Of a stretch of 64,000 bases of DNA, positions 37,911-51,657 are shown in pieces. The notes below the pieces were generated by a model. The model did not search any database and had not been told where the DNA came from. It saw nothing but the letters and a program-made list of their open reading frames with translations. Position 1 is the first letter of the stretch. Each line of letters opens with the position of its first letter. Source of the stretch: Dolomedes plantarius (lineage: Eukaryota > Arthropoda > Arachnida > Araneae > Dolomedidae); assembly GCA_907164885.2 (NCBI GenBank), contig OU015498.1, forward strand, positions 86,573,142 to 86,637,141. Direction: 5' to 3'. Position numbers and translations under genes: made by a program.

Positions 37911-38544
37911 ATCACTATCAACTCCTTCAAGTTTATAAGTCCTGAGTTTTCTTCTCCTGTAAAATCAGGACTAAATAAAAAATCAATATACATAGTAGGA
38001 CTCAGTATATAATAAACGCATCACTATCAACTCCTTCAAGTTTATAAGTCCTGAGTTTTCTTCTCCTGTAAAATCAGGACTCAGTATATAAAAAATCAAT
38101 ATACATAGTAGGACTCAGTATATAATAAACGCATCACTATCAACTCATCCAAGTTTATAAGTCCTGAATTTCCTTATCTTGTAAAATCAGGACTATATAT
38201 AATAAAGATCAATCAACAGTAGGACAATAGTAGGACTCAGGACAACAGGATCAATAGTAGGATTCAATATATAATAAACGTATCACTATCAACTCATCCA
38301 AGTTTATAAGTCATGAATTTCCTTATCTAGTAAAATCAGGACTCTATATAATAAAAGTCAATCAACAGTAGGACAATAATAGGACTCAGGACAACAGGAT
38401 CAATAGTAGGACTCAATATATAATAAACGTATCACTATCAACTTATAAACTTGGATAAGTCCTGAGTTTTCTTCTCTTGCAAAATTTAGGACTAAATATA
38501 TAATAAGGGCCAATATATATAGTAGGACTCAAAATATAATAAAA
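37911..38544 (+). repeat. Minisatellite of five hairpin-bearing units
   Basis: Five units start at 37911, 38020, 38133, 38282 and 38431 (lengths 109, 113, 149, 149 and about 114), each opening ATCACTATCAAC. Every unit carries AGTCCTGA and TCAGGACT (or one-base variants) about 19 bases apart, with TTTT/AAAA next to them, so each can fold into a 12-bp stem with one bulge. The two 149-bp units share an extra AGGACAATA/ACAACAGGATCAATAGTAGGA insertion. The fifth unit carries an inverted TTATAAACTTGG in place of the usual CCAAGTTTATAA. No coding potential. Confidence 0.92.

Positions 38545-39817
<1,273 letters not shown>

Positions 39818-39865
<48 letters not shown>
39818..39865. repeat. (TA)n microsatellite
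   Basis: Perfect TA run. Confidence 0.97.
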
Positions 39866-39869
<4 letters not shown>

Positions 39870-42269
39870 GAGTTTAATGTTTCGAAACAGTAGGAAATAT
39901 TGGGAATAATTTATATTTTAATAGTTTTTATTGGGAAGCCAATATTTTATTTTAATTTTCTAAGAAAAAAACAATTATGCCTTATAGTTTTGAAAAATAT
40001 TACGGGAAAAAGGGACAGTGTATGTATTAGGCTTTATTACATGCTGTAAATAGGGTTTTCATTTGAGTTTTCGTAAATATTTTAATATAAATGATGGTAT
40101 AAAAGAACGAAAAATCATGGTTCCTGTTGGAACGTCATCTCAAGATTTTTCGAAACGTATTAAAAAAACGTGGAACGTATAAATTCGGCAAAAGTACCAT
40201 TACGGCTATCTGCTGAATTAATAGAATGTCTTACAAGATGATTTTCTATTTGAAAGCATGGTGTACGTTAAAATAGATTCTAGTTACATGGTAGTTAGAT
40301 ACATGCTTGAAAATCCATGGACATCCAGCGCATGTACTTTACCACAATTCAACCTTAAAAAATTCTAATATGTTACCGGGTGTTATTGATTCAAACTATC
40401 ATAAAACAGATTGAGAGAAAGAAACTTAAAAGATTGATCAATACTCCTACATGGACAGATTTCTTAATATCTGCGCCTTAAAGAAAAAATATTTTGAATG
40501 TGACGATATTACTTGAAAAATGTACTATAAATCCACCCTCTTGTTGTGTAAATATAAAACAGATTAAGTTATATATTTGGGTTCATTAAAAGTTATATAC
40601 TTTTTACTCTACCGGTGAAAATTTGTATACGATTTAATCCAAAAGTTACAAATTATGTTTTTAGTTTTAAAATCGTATAAACGAAACTTTAGGGAAAAGC
40701 CATTGTTTCTTTAAAAATAGATCTTAGTTTAACTGCCTAAAAGGATTCAGTCCATGAATTTTATTTCACATCTTTTCTAAGTAAAGCGAAATTTATAAAG
40801 AAAAAACATTTCTTTGTAAAAACACCTCCAAAATATTTAAGCAGTATTCTGTCCTACTTCATTTTTTTTTATAGCTAATCTATTCCGAACCTTAAACACA
40901 TATCAAAATACCTTCTGGCACGTAATACAAAAGCGTAAAGATTTTTATATCATCTGCTAGAAGACTAAACGTTATTTACTGAATTTCTTTACAGAAAATT
41001 GCGCTATATGATAAAGGAAAAAAAAATTACCTCAAAATGCACAATTTTTCCCAACAAAGAAGCTGCCAATCATGTTACCCATATCTCCATCAAGTTATCT
41101 ACATACTTTTTGCCACCTGTAAAAGAGTAGAAATTTTGTAGAAATGATCTTTTCTTGTAGAAAACAGTCTGAAGTGGTTTATTATTCACAGTATGAATAT
41201 ATTTTCCCGCAAAAAATATTCAAACCTGCTTGTAATGCCTCCCCCTCCCCCACCTTTGTTTAGGCTTAACATTCTACTTTATACAAAAGTTTTCTCCAAC
41301 CTGTTTACTATTCACAAGCAAAGCGGGCAAGTAAAAAAAAAAAAAAAATTCTGACTATAATAGAAAAGCGGAGTAAAAATGCATTAAGTGTGGAAAATTT
41401 TTTTCGGGGAGAAGTGTTCGTTGCAGGATGAGGGGGAAAAAAAACAACGTTATGTTGGGGTGTTGACTTTCAAATTTATTAAAGCATTAACATTTTCAAT
41501 GCCTGCTTAAAAACGATGCTAAAATGTGTACTTAATTCAGGACAGCTGTTTTGCCGGCTTAGAGGTTCGAGTCGGCCGCCTATCCCAGAGTTTTCGGGGA
41601 AGTTACTGAAAATCCTCTCTTTAAAATATTCAGGAGAAGTTGTTTCCAGAAACATTGCAGTCGGGAGGGGGTGTTTCGTGAGGAAAAGGAAATCACTTTT
41701 AATCGAATGACCGCACTGTTTTTAACAGGTTTTCTTGCTATGGAAAAGCGATTTCTCTTAGAAAATTTGCATTTCGGCATTAAAGATCACTGGACAAACT
41801 TCGTCGGTAGATAAAATACATTTTGCTGTTTTTTGACTTAAAAAAAGAAAAGAGTTTTAAACAAAGTCGGATATAAACCACGTACGATATCCCAGAACGG
41901 AAGTTATGTTTTTTTTCCGAACTTTTATAATTTACATATTATTAAATTTGTTATTTTCTGTATTTTTTTCCAATATTGCCGGAAAATTTATTAATGGAAT
42001 GATGTATCGATTTAACTAGCAATACACTGTTAAATTATTTACGGATAAAATAAAAAGTTATGAAAAAAAAATCAATCGGTATTTTTTTTATTTTTTATTT
42101 ATTTATTTTTTTACTTTTTCATGGTCGTTTACAAATAATTAAAAGTATAAAAATGCCTGCTTTCAGAATCCAAAACTTTTTTATATATCTGAAGGCTTTT
42201 AAAAAAATCTTTACATATGAGGAAAACAGTTCAATAATGCACTGTTTTCTGCATATGTAAAGCTTTTAA
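39866..42269. other. Unique sequence with block 41020-41770
   Basis: Mostly AT-rich. The block 41020-41770 has higher complexity, C-rich and A-rich runs, and overlapping short frames on both strands (41516-41710 plus, 41580-41780 minus) without known motifs. Confidence 0.45.
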
Positions 42270-42525
42270 CATATCGCTCACTCCTTTCAACAACATCATA
42301 TCTCAAAAAACAAGATTTTTCAGGAAAGGGATTTGAAAGTTTAAAAGTACATTGAAATGTATTGAAAATAAGTTTTAATTCTGCTCTCTAGCGGCTAAAT
42401 ATTGAGCTGTGAGATATGACGATTTTGCAGGGATATACTACTCTTTAGGGGCATTCTGAAAACAAGCATAACTAAAAATCGCCGATTTCGGAGATATGAC
42501 GTCGTTGAAAGGAGTGAGCGATATG
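42270..42525. mobile_element. TIR element with 35-bp inverted repeats
   Basis: The left arm 42270-42304 starts CATATCGCTCACTCCTTTCA. The right arm 42491-42525 is its inverse with two differences in 35. The 256-bp element has no coding frame. An internal GAGATATGACG motif (about 42411) repeats one in the right arm. No clear target duplication is visible, so the family is unassigned. Confidence 0.78.
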
Positions 42526-43635
42526 CAGGAGACAGGTGCACGTTAAACAACCATAATAAGGCACCACCTATTCCAAGGTACATGCACGTTAATATACCAT
42601 GAAGTCGTGGAATGTGAACAGCATGATTTAGTAAATTTTAACTTTCCATTTTAAGTAGGGAATGCATAAAAAAATTGTTAAAAATGATATCAGTTCAAAA
42701 CAACCTCTAGGGATGAATATTAAGTACGAATGTTGTTCTGCGTTCTCATACATTTTACAAAGCACGCAGAAAATTACACACAAGAGGAGTTTACCAAACT
42801 TCTTCCTTTCTCCGAGTCAAAAAAAAAGTGTTCATTCTGATAACTTTCAGATGTTCGTGAAACTTTAAACTTTATCTACAAATTTCACTAGTGTTAATAA
42901 TAGAAGAAAAGAAAATAACTAAAATGACTGCTTTCCAGAATGAAACCCGAAGAGAAGCACATTCGGGTATTTAATAAATAGCCTCATCAAATAAGATATG
43001 ATAAGAAATACGAATATAACTTAATTTGTTCAGGACTATCTGTCTTTGTTCTTTTACAAATGCTCAGAAGACAATTAAAGCTGTTTTCCGGGTTACTCCT
43101 CGAGATGAATCCCTGCCAATGAAACGCAGAGATGGGATAAAAAAAAAGTGTGTTAGCGTGACAAGTTAGTAGGGATGCATTTCTCACTTAGCCAGTGTTA
43201 CCTCCTACTCTACAGCAGAGCTGAATGGGAAGAATAAAGCGAGAATCTTTTTCGTGATACACTAATAGTGTAGGCTCAGAATTTGCGTGATTCGGCTTTT
43301 GTCACTGGAACCGTGTTATGCGAGACTCGGGTAAAGTGGCGTGAGTTGAAGGCGATATGGTGTGGAGGGGTGAAGGTGAGGTAATGGAACGCAGGAAATC
43401 TACTATCTTTCCTACATTTCCCAGGAATATATAGGAGATGTAGGTATTTACAAATAGAAGTATTCGTTTAGGCACATAAATTTATGTTATACATATGCAT
43501 ACACACGTGTGTATGAGTGTGTGTAGTTAAAAAACTAACATATATGTGTACACGATTTTGATTTGCGCTAAAAAACGTGTTTTCATCTTAAAATCTAAAC
43601 AAATTTATTTATATGTGTGCATACATATAAATGAA

Positions 43636-43639
<4 letters not shown>
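42526..43639. other. Unique sequence
   Basis: 43190-43440 is GC-richer and unique. No gene or repeat copy recognised. Confidence 0.5.

Positions 43640-43710
<71 letters not shown>
43640..43710. repeat. (TA)n microsatellite
   Basis: Perfect TA run of about 70 bases. Confidence 0.98.
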
Positions 43711-43713
<3 letters not shown>

Positions 43714-44054
43714 GGTGAAGAGGATGCTTCGCCAGTGGTTACCAGCATTTGTCTACTTTTTTGTAATATTATTCAAATGTGGAATTTCGAAATATCTTCC
43801 ACACCTTAAACTGAAGGTTACGCCATTAGCGTTTATTTTTATGCTAAAATGAAATGCTAGTGTAAAAGCCTAATAGCCATATCAGCTAATTCGAGCGATC
43901 ATCATGATAATGAAGGAAAAAATAGAAATTAAGTTGACTCCAGGGAATTTGCATATCAATGACATACTTTTTGAGGAATAAAATATACTGTTCCCGATTT
44001 GAGTAAATTTTACTTCATTTACCAATGCGTATTCTGTTTGTTCTGGATTACCCG

Positions 44055-44056
<2 letters not shown>
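43711..44056. other. AT-rich spacer
   Basis: No feature seen. Confidence 0.6.

Positions 44057-44102
<46 letters not shown>
44057..44102. repeat. (TA)n microsatellite
   Basis: Perfect TA run followed by CACATACACA. Confidence 0.97.
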
Positions 44103-44108
<6 letters not shown>

Positions 44109-44157
44109 CACAGGGTGTTGTCGAATTCGACCGACAAATTCAGAGGGGTGATGGTTA

Positions 44158-44216
44158 GAGGATGAACAAAGATGCAGAAATGATAAGTCACCATTTCTGC
44201 ATCTTAGTTTATCCTC
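44158..44216. repeat. 25-bp-arm hairpin
   Basis: The arms 44158-44182 and 44192-44216 are inverted repeats matching at 23 of 25 positions around a 9-base loop. The inner 13 pairs (AGATGCAGAAATG) are perfect. It lies between two (TA)n tracts in a segment that also holds the direct repeats at 44234 and 44380. Confidence 0.9.
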
Positions 44217-44233
44217 TATTTGACCAGGTTTGC

Positions 44234-44407
44234 GTTTCCGGTTATACATTCCTATGTGATTCTGTTTTGTTTTTGAGTTTTCTACCTCCTCCAGAAAAAT
44301 GCGATATTGCCGGCCATCCAGTGGGGTTCATAAGAGGTAAGGTCCGATTAAGTAAATAGCTCTCCGGCGTCAGCGTAATGTTTCCGGTCATACATTCCTA
44401 TGTGATT
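44234..44407 (+). repeat. Direct repeats of 28 bp, 146 bp apart
   Basis: A 28-base sequence beginning GTTTCCGG and ending CCTATGTGATT occurs at 44234-44261 and 44380-44407 with a single difference. The second copy runs up to the (TA)n tract at 44428. Confidence 0.88.
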
Positions 44408-44425
44408 ATTCCTCGTCTTGATGCC

Positions 44426-44564
<139 letters not shown>

Positions 44565-47252
44565 AACCGTGAAAAAATTTAACTTAAAAACAATAGTTTT
44601 GTTTATAATTTTTTTTTAAAAGTGTGCAAGGCTATTTTTTGATTTCATTACAGCTATCATCAATAGCTTTTTCTGGCCGTTTATGGCTCGATTTTTCCGC
44701 TCATGCGAAGACGCTGTGAAACGTACCGCCGTGTGAGGTAGCTTACACTAGCAGTTCGTATCACAGCTTACGCCACTGGTGCCCTGAACTTTCACAGATA
44801 TGGCGTGACTCTCGAGAATTGTTCGCCATCTTGTTCTATACAAACATGTAGGATGCAACTCTAATGAGCTGGCCCGCTTGGAATCGCTAAGTGCGTGAAA
44901 ATAAAACAGAATGCGTACTTTCCACAACCCTCCCCCCTTCCATTTCCACATTCAAAGGACTTAATTTCGCTGAAGTGTGTTTGTGAGCGCATATTTAGAT
45001 GTGGACATTTGCCCAGCTGAGAGGTTAAAAAAAAAATAGACGTTAATGAGTTGGATTTTAAGACTGAAATCGACGTATTATCCAAGCACGTGAAAAAAGG
45101 ATTCACTTGGAATACTTCCTCGGTTTTTACCATACGAAGGGAAGCAATAGGAAACATTGATTTAAAGAAATGGGTTATTTATATTTTAAATGTCTTAACG
45201 TTTAAGACATTTTTAAATATTAGTTTTTTATTTGAAGCGGTAGAATATTCATGTTCAGGACTTTTCAAATACAAGTTCATTTATTTTATTATTATTGAAT
45301 GAATTTTTACCCATACAAATATAAAACACAAAAAAAATTTCAAAGCATTTCCACTACTCCCAAAAACAAATGTTAAAATGTTCAGCTAGAACCAAATAAG
45401 CCTATAACATATGTTGTTTTTCAAGAGATAAGCCGAAAATAGAAGATAAGATGACAGTAAGGCACATTCCAGGATAAAGATTTAAAGAGAGATGAAATTC
45501 GCATTAATGATGGGTTAACCTTTTAAGATATTTGCATGTAATGCTCTATACAGGCTACTCCCTAATCTGACTAATTACAAATTTTGATGGTTTTCTTGCA
45601 ATAAAGCCATTTTCTTATATTAGAACTAATACTAAATTATATAATGTGTGTTTAGTGTTAAAAGCTCGCGTATATGCGGATATGCATGTATTTACCACTT
45701 GAATGACTCAGTGTAAAAAATAAATGAAAATAAGAGCCATACACTCGTTATTTTGATTCGTGATGTTTTTTCTAAAAAACTTAAAAGAGCTAAATTTCCC
45801 TATTACTCGTAAATACGTACGATAACAGAAAAACTGTGCATTGTAGCTGTCAAATGTGAGTACATTGCCGCATTTTTTTACACTGCCGCAAGGTAACATG
45901 AATAATAGAAAAGCCAATTAACCATTGTTTAAAAGAACGAAAATTACGTGATATAATATGTACGTCAAACTTTTCAAGGAAAAGTAATATTTCATAGAAA
46001 GGAAAACTTAGATTCTACCCTATCAACACATCTAAAAGGTATTTTAGGAAAATATGTTGACGCTTTTTGACTATTCTTTTTCTTAATAAGCGTGAATGCT
46101 TGTCAGTAGTATGAAAAACGTTTTGTTTACGTATTATATGCTCGTATAATCATCATTTTCAACGGCACATTCATCTATGTATGGTACTGAAATATATTCT
46201 ATCTAATGGTTAACTGCTTAGTTTATGTGTTAAATGTATATTTTGCGACGGTTCGTTCTTCAAGTCGCAGCCTGGCAGAAAAAAATGTTATGCAGAAATT
46301 TTGAATCATACCTTTTTCAGATTCTGTTAAATTAAAACATTTTCTGCTTTCGAAAGTAAAACCAACAAGGTGCAAAAGAAATTGCGCAATTATCACATTC
46401 AAAACGGAAATTCCTTCAGCTTCCAGGATTGCATGTGGATTAAGTTCAAAACTGCAGGGTGGTTGTCGTTCGAGGCCTAGCAAACTGTCATTAGGTTTTT
46501 TATCTTTATGATCTATTTGCGCAATTTTTGAGTTTTTCAAAAGTGTAACAGAAAGAACGAAAGAAATTATGTGAATAGTCTCGAAACTGCTGGTTTTTCT
46601 GAAACGCCATTAAAGCTCAATTTTACATTTTACTCTAAAAACAAAAATTTTACCAAAATATAAAAAAACGTTTTTGACAGCTATCTTTCACTGTATTGCG
46701 ATCAATTATAGTGTAATGTATAAAACAGAGAAGCTTCTTATTAAGTTCATAAAGTGCGTCAGGGAGATAAATTTATTAGGATTGTTTTCTATTGCTCTTA
46801 GAGTAAAGTGCTTCTAGTTTAAGAAAATATTCATTTCAGAACATTATAGTGATATTTCCAATTTAAAAGTACGGGATATTTTAGGTTCTCGTTTCTACAA
46901 TTAATGTATTTGATAAAATTATAATATATTCTTAAGAATATAAAATAAAATTCAGCCATGTTTAACCGAGAAAGATGGATTGTGGGATTATAGAAAGGAT
47001 TACAGAAAAAAATATGCATTGACTTTTCTAACAATATCAATAATTTTTTCAGCAATATAGCAATGTAAATTTGTATTTCCAAATTTAAATAAAAACTTGT
47101 TGAAAACGGAATTTGAAAATTGTATTAAAAAATGTATATATAAAACCCTAAATACCTATGATATATGATTAAATAAACCGAAAATAAATTAAGCTTCTGA
47201 CTACTTATTCCTTTCCTTTTAAGGATCGTACTATTCATTTCGTTACACAAAT
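44565..47252. other. Unique sequence, mostly AT-rich
   Basis: 44680-45010 is GC-richer. A perfect 11-bp-arm palindrome lies at 45188-45212. The 105-codon minus frame 46223-46540 is unassigned: I see no domain, signal peptide or membrane segment that would support a gene. Confidence 0.45.
45188..45212. repeat. Perfect short palindrome
   Basis: AAATGTCTTAA and its exact inverse are separated by three bases (CGT). The flanks are AT-rich and roughly symmetrical too. Confidence 0.9.
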
Positions 47253-47965
47253 CTATATATATAAAACAGTTCAATGGCTGACTGACAGATTGACAGATAA
47301 CGCACAGACCAAACCGCTAGACCTAAAGGGCTGAAATTTTGCATGGCGATTCTTTTAATAGTGTAGGGGTGCACTAAGAAAGATATTTGAAAAATTCTAC
47401 TTAGATTTTTTTTAAATTAAATTTTTAAGCTGCTTTTGTAACTTTCTTTAAGTTTGCGTTTAAAATAATAATCTTATGGTTATAAAATTTATGTCACGAG
47501 AAAGATCATAAAAATTCCTTTAAAATTAAGTCTTTTTCGAATCTTTACCTCTCATTTTCTGATTTTTGATGAATTTTGAAATATTAATTTTTAGAATTTA
47601 ATTTATTAAATGCTGGTCACGTGGTTTCTTTTCTTTTGTGATACTTTAAATTAATTTTGCGTCACGTGCATAACAATGAAATAAATTGACAAAAAATATT
47701 GAAATGCGGTAAAAGATAAAATTTAACCACTAGACTAATTGAGATGGAAGTTTTTTAAGAATTTAATTCAAATTAGTATGTTTTATGGATATTAAACATA
47801 CAAATTAATTGCATATATTGACTGTTGTATTTAATTTGAATATTCTCTTCTACATCATTTTGTCTATAAAAATATCCGTTACGATTTTTTATAAATATAT
47901 ATATATATATATATAGGGGCATTATTTGCATACATTGACCGTTGTATTTAATTTGAATGTACTCC
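47253..47965 (+). repeat. Dispersed ~700-bp repeat next to (TA)n, copy 2
   Basis: It starts at a short TA run and continues AAAACAGTT, a degenerate CTGACTGACAGATTGACAG array, GACCAAACCGCTAGACC and CTGAAATTTTGCATGG, then about 550 bp of AT-rich sequence homologous to the inverse of 6040-6726. Near its end TTGTATTTAATTTGAAT occurs twice (about 47825 and 47943) on either side of a TA run (47897-47915). Here the repeat stands alone, outside the Helentron-like element that encloses copy 1. Confidence 0.78.
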
Positions 47966-49167
47966 ATAGCGAAGAACGGGTATTCAGATAGTTTTATTAT
48001 AAGTTAGGAAGATTTTAGCAACGTATTTAAAAATACTCGTTATTCCGGTTCAGGATAGAGTACGGTCTTAATTTAGCCATGCCCTTCATAAAACTTTAGC
48101 TGGTGCCCGTCTCTCGAAAGAAGAGAGGATAGGAAAAAAAGCAATATTAAACGATCTATGTCTTCCTCTCCGTCGCAACTCCAGGAAAACCCGTCTCCTT
48201 CCGACCCTACCTAAATAGATTATTTTTTTCCCCATTCCGAACCCTCCCTTTTTAAAATCAGTTGAGAAATGCAGCTACCCCATACATCTAACCCTCCCGC
48301 GATAACGGCTAGACAGATCAAAATAATGGCTAAACAACAGACACCGGGGAACGACAGAAGAAACACAGGCACTCTTCTATCTCGTCCAAGATTTCGCACA
48401 GAGGACGCATATACACAGGGCGATGGGCACTTGGCAAAACTCGTCTAAACCCGCATTCAGCTGCAAGCCTAACAGACAGATTCGGAAGACACTGGGGCAG
48501 ATAGCAGGTCTCCCATTGCAAAAAGCACTGATACCGTCATATTTATGGTGTAAACTTTGATTTGGGATTAATTTATACGAGGAAGGAACTACTTCTGATT
48601 CCGGGGGAGGGTGCCGATATCTTGAGGGCGGATGGTCGAGACGGTTAAGTTATCGTTTACATTAGTTGATATTGATGCACAGAGGAGGCTTTGATTACGG
48701 AGAGAGATCTTTTTTCCTTCCCTTCGTTTTTACTGCTTTGATAAGATTCTTGGGTGATTAATTTTTTTCCCTTCCCAGTTGGTTTGCGGTGGACGTGTTT
48801 CCCAACCAGATGTCTTGGTGATGATATTTTAATACCTCTGTAAAAACGATAAGATTGACTTAGAGAGTTAAAAATATAAAGCAGCCATGATGTAGAACTA
48901 TAATTCAGGATTTTTCTGTACACAGTTTATCTTGATAAAATATCAGATGACATTACGAATATTTTCTTCTGATAAGAGGTACTTGAGACTGCCAAAAACA
49001 TAGCGCATATGCAGGCATATTTACTTTTAATTAACGCATAATACTGGTGAAAGAAACCTGATGGTATAAAAAAATTAAAGTCTGCAATTAGAAATAAGAT
49101 TTCTTTTGCATTTAATTCATTAATGACCAGGGGATAATGGTCTTATTATATCTTATTATATCTCTTT
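47966..49167. other. Unique sequence with GC-richer block 48040-48700
   Basis: The block has balanced composition and unassigned minus frames (48330-48521 and 48657-48923) with no known motif. Possible conserved non-coding DNA. Confidence 0.4.
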
Positions 49168-49171
49168 TTAA

Positions 49172-49574
<403 letters not shown>

Positions 49575-49578
49575 TTAA

Positions 49579-50035
49579 TAAAGTCCACAGGTAAAAAATC
49601 TTAAGAATGGAAAGGGGAAAAAATGCTACAAAGTGAATTTTCGGAATTAAATAAGAAAAATAATTTTTTCTTTGAAAAAAATATTGGAAATTTACCACAG
49701 AAAACTTAGAGGAAAGATTCAAAAATTGCTGTTTAGAAATTTGAAGGAAGGTTTGTTAAGTAGTGTATGGCTATGTTGTGTCATATAGATTTAGAAATAT
49801 ATATATATATATATACATATTAATTAAAATAAAATTTGATTTCCGTAAATTTTATCTCCAGGTCTGTTACCGAAGGAAGTTTTTAGAAAAATAGAACAAA
49901 AATTATGCACGTGATTGCAAAATTTTCAAAGATTTGAAAAGCTAAAAGTCAAATTAAACATTTTTGTGTCTTTAAAGTAGTTAATCAACTAGTTTACGAG
50001 ACTCGCTAAGAATATAAACTAAAACTAAACTCATG
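49579..50035. other. AT-rich spacer
   Basis: Short TA run at 49797-49815; otherwise nothing recognised. Confidence 0.6.
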
Positions 50036-50302
50036 GCGCAACAGTCTGCTGTGGACCAAGGCCGGCGGTGCCCATTTCCGCTTCCTTGACCGTGGGTTCG
50101 GGTGCCATACCAGCATATGTCTCAGTCAGGTGGTCAACCTGGCGTGGGACCCCCAGAGTTTAGCTCCCAAGTAAGATTAGTCCTCATCTTATCGACCCAC
50201 TCAAGGGATGAAAGGCTGAGTCGAACTTGCCCATTCGCAGGATCGAACCCTGGACCTGTGGGGTGGTAACTTGACGCTTTTAACCCCTGCGCCCCTGGGT
50301 TT
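50036..50302 (-). mobile_element. tRNA-derived SINE with conserved central domain (minus strand)
   Basis: On the minus strand GGCGCAGGGGTTAAAAGC (50276-50293) is an A-box region and GGTTCGATCC (50240-50249) is a consensus B box. A body follows containing TTCGACTCAGCCTTTCATCC and GGTCGATAAGATGAGGAC. The latter motif recurs, to my memory, in SINE families of several invertebrates including molluscs and arthropods. The plus-strand end contains GGACCCCCAGAGTTTAGC. Length about 265 bp; target duplication not resolved. Confidence 0.78.
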
Positions 50303-51649
50303 CTATAAGAACATACTCATAAAAAATTGCCTCTATAGCGATTGTGAAATAAAAGGATATTTACGCAACATGCAGAAAGCAAAATTGCCAATTTAAATAC
50401 TTTTGTCATGGTCAATGTTAAAGATAAAATTCAGATGCATAATTCTCAAAGCAACTTAATTATAAACTCTATTACACATTTAAAAAAAACGAAAACTCTC
50501 TTTTGAACATTTTATTAAAAAAAACTTTTTCTTTTCTCTTTTAAGTCTCCAACTTTTATCTCTCCTTTCCAAATGCGTTCTTCTTTATCAAACACGGGCA
50601 AAAGAATACAAAGCATTCATTCGGTTCTATTAATCGTGACACGCCTAAATTGCGGTCAAATACAGAGAAATCTGGAAGGAGTGATAGCAATTTAAGATAC
50701 CAGCGCGAACTTCATTTCTAGATACTTATGGATGCATATGGGGTGGCTGGGAAGCGGTCGTACAAAACTGTTTTCTAAATGTTTCTTGCGCAATTAAAGT
50801 CTCGCTTTTCTCCTTCTCTCTGTCCCTTTTCTACGAAGTAAAAAAAAAAAAAAAAAAGTTTGTTTCCCGACGCTTTTGTTCCCATTTCCTTTGCATTAGG
50901 GATGCTCCAGTGTGCTTAATAATACCACAAAACGTCGTGTAAATATTATTACTTTTTTGAGCTGTTTTAATGCTCGCATGGGCTGAGCCTAATGTATTGT
51001 TATTAACATCTCTCCGTCTCCCTGAAGCCACGATGAAAAAATTCCCGGGGAAAAAAACAAAAACGTTAAATTCCCTAGAAAATAATTGAATTACCCTACG
51101 GAGGTAGAAGGAACAGGGTTGGATGATAGAAAGAAAAAAAAATAATTCACATCTTAAAGAAAAGGGAGGAAAAAAGGCCAACTTAAAAGTTTGGCTTTCC
51201 CGCTTTTTCATTTATAACCTCCTTGCGAAAAGTAAAAGAGTGGTGCGCAAAAGGAGAAGATTTTTGCATTAGCAACCATAACTGCCATTAATTTCAAGTC
51301 TTCTCTGCCTCAAATCCAATTTCTGGACGTTTAAAAAAACGTCTTTTCCAGTTCCGACTCCAGTAATCGCGCGTGTTTTTCCAGGAAAGAACCAAGGTGC
51401 AGTTCATCTGGGAGGGATAATGAATGCTTTTGCTTTATGTCTATGGTACCTGTCTTAATTATTCTTCGAAATCTAATCTTGGATTCAATTTTGTAATTTC
51501 TGCATTTGATTCGTGTTTTGATTGCGGGGAGCATTTCGTTTGAAAACTGTGGGAAAACTTGACCTTCTAATCGATTACAATGGGTATTATTTAATATCCT
51601 GTATATAGACTTTACGGAAATCAATCAGGGAGGTTCAACACATAGAGAG
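50303..51649. other. Unique sequence with GC-richer blocks
   Basis: 50460-51640 holds homopolymer runs and more complex segments, including GCGCAATTAAAGTC near 50790 and CATTAGCAACCATAACTGCC near 51268. Unassigned minus frames at 50831-51211 (126 codons) and 51331-51624 (97 codons) carry no domain I recognise. Possible conserved non-coding DNA. Confidence 0.4.
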
Positions 51650-51657
51650 ATGATATA

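Noticed and set aside
37911..38544. CRISPR array
   Set aside because: Units are tandem and homologous throughout, with no unique spacers between short constant repeats, and the context is eukaryotic.
46223..46540. 105-codon minus-strand frame
   Set aside because: No recognisable family, ordinary AT-rich composition, and isolated.
50831..51211. 126-codon minus-strand frame
   Set aside because: It begins and ends in homopolymer-rich sequence (F runs), with no recognisable domain.
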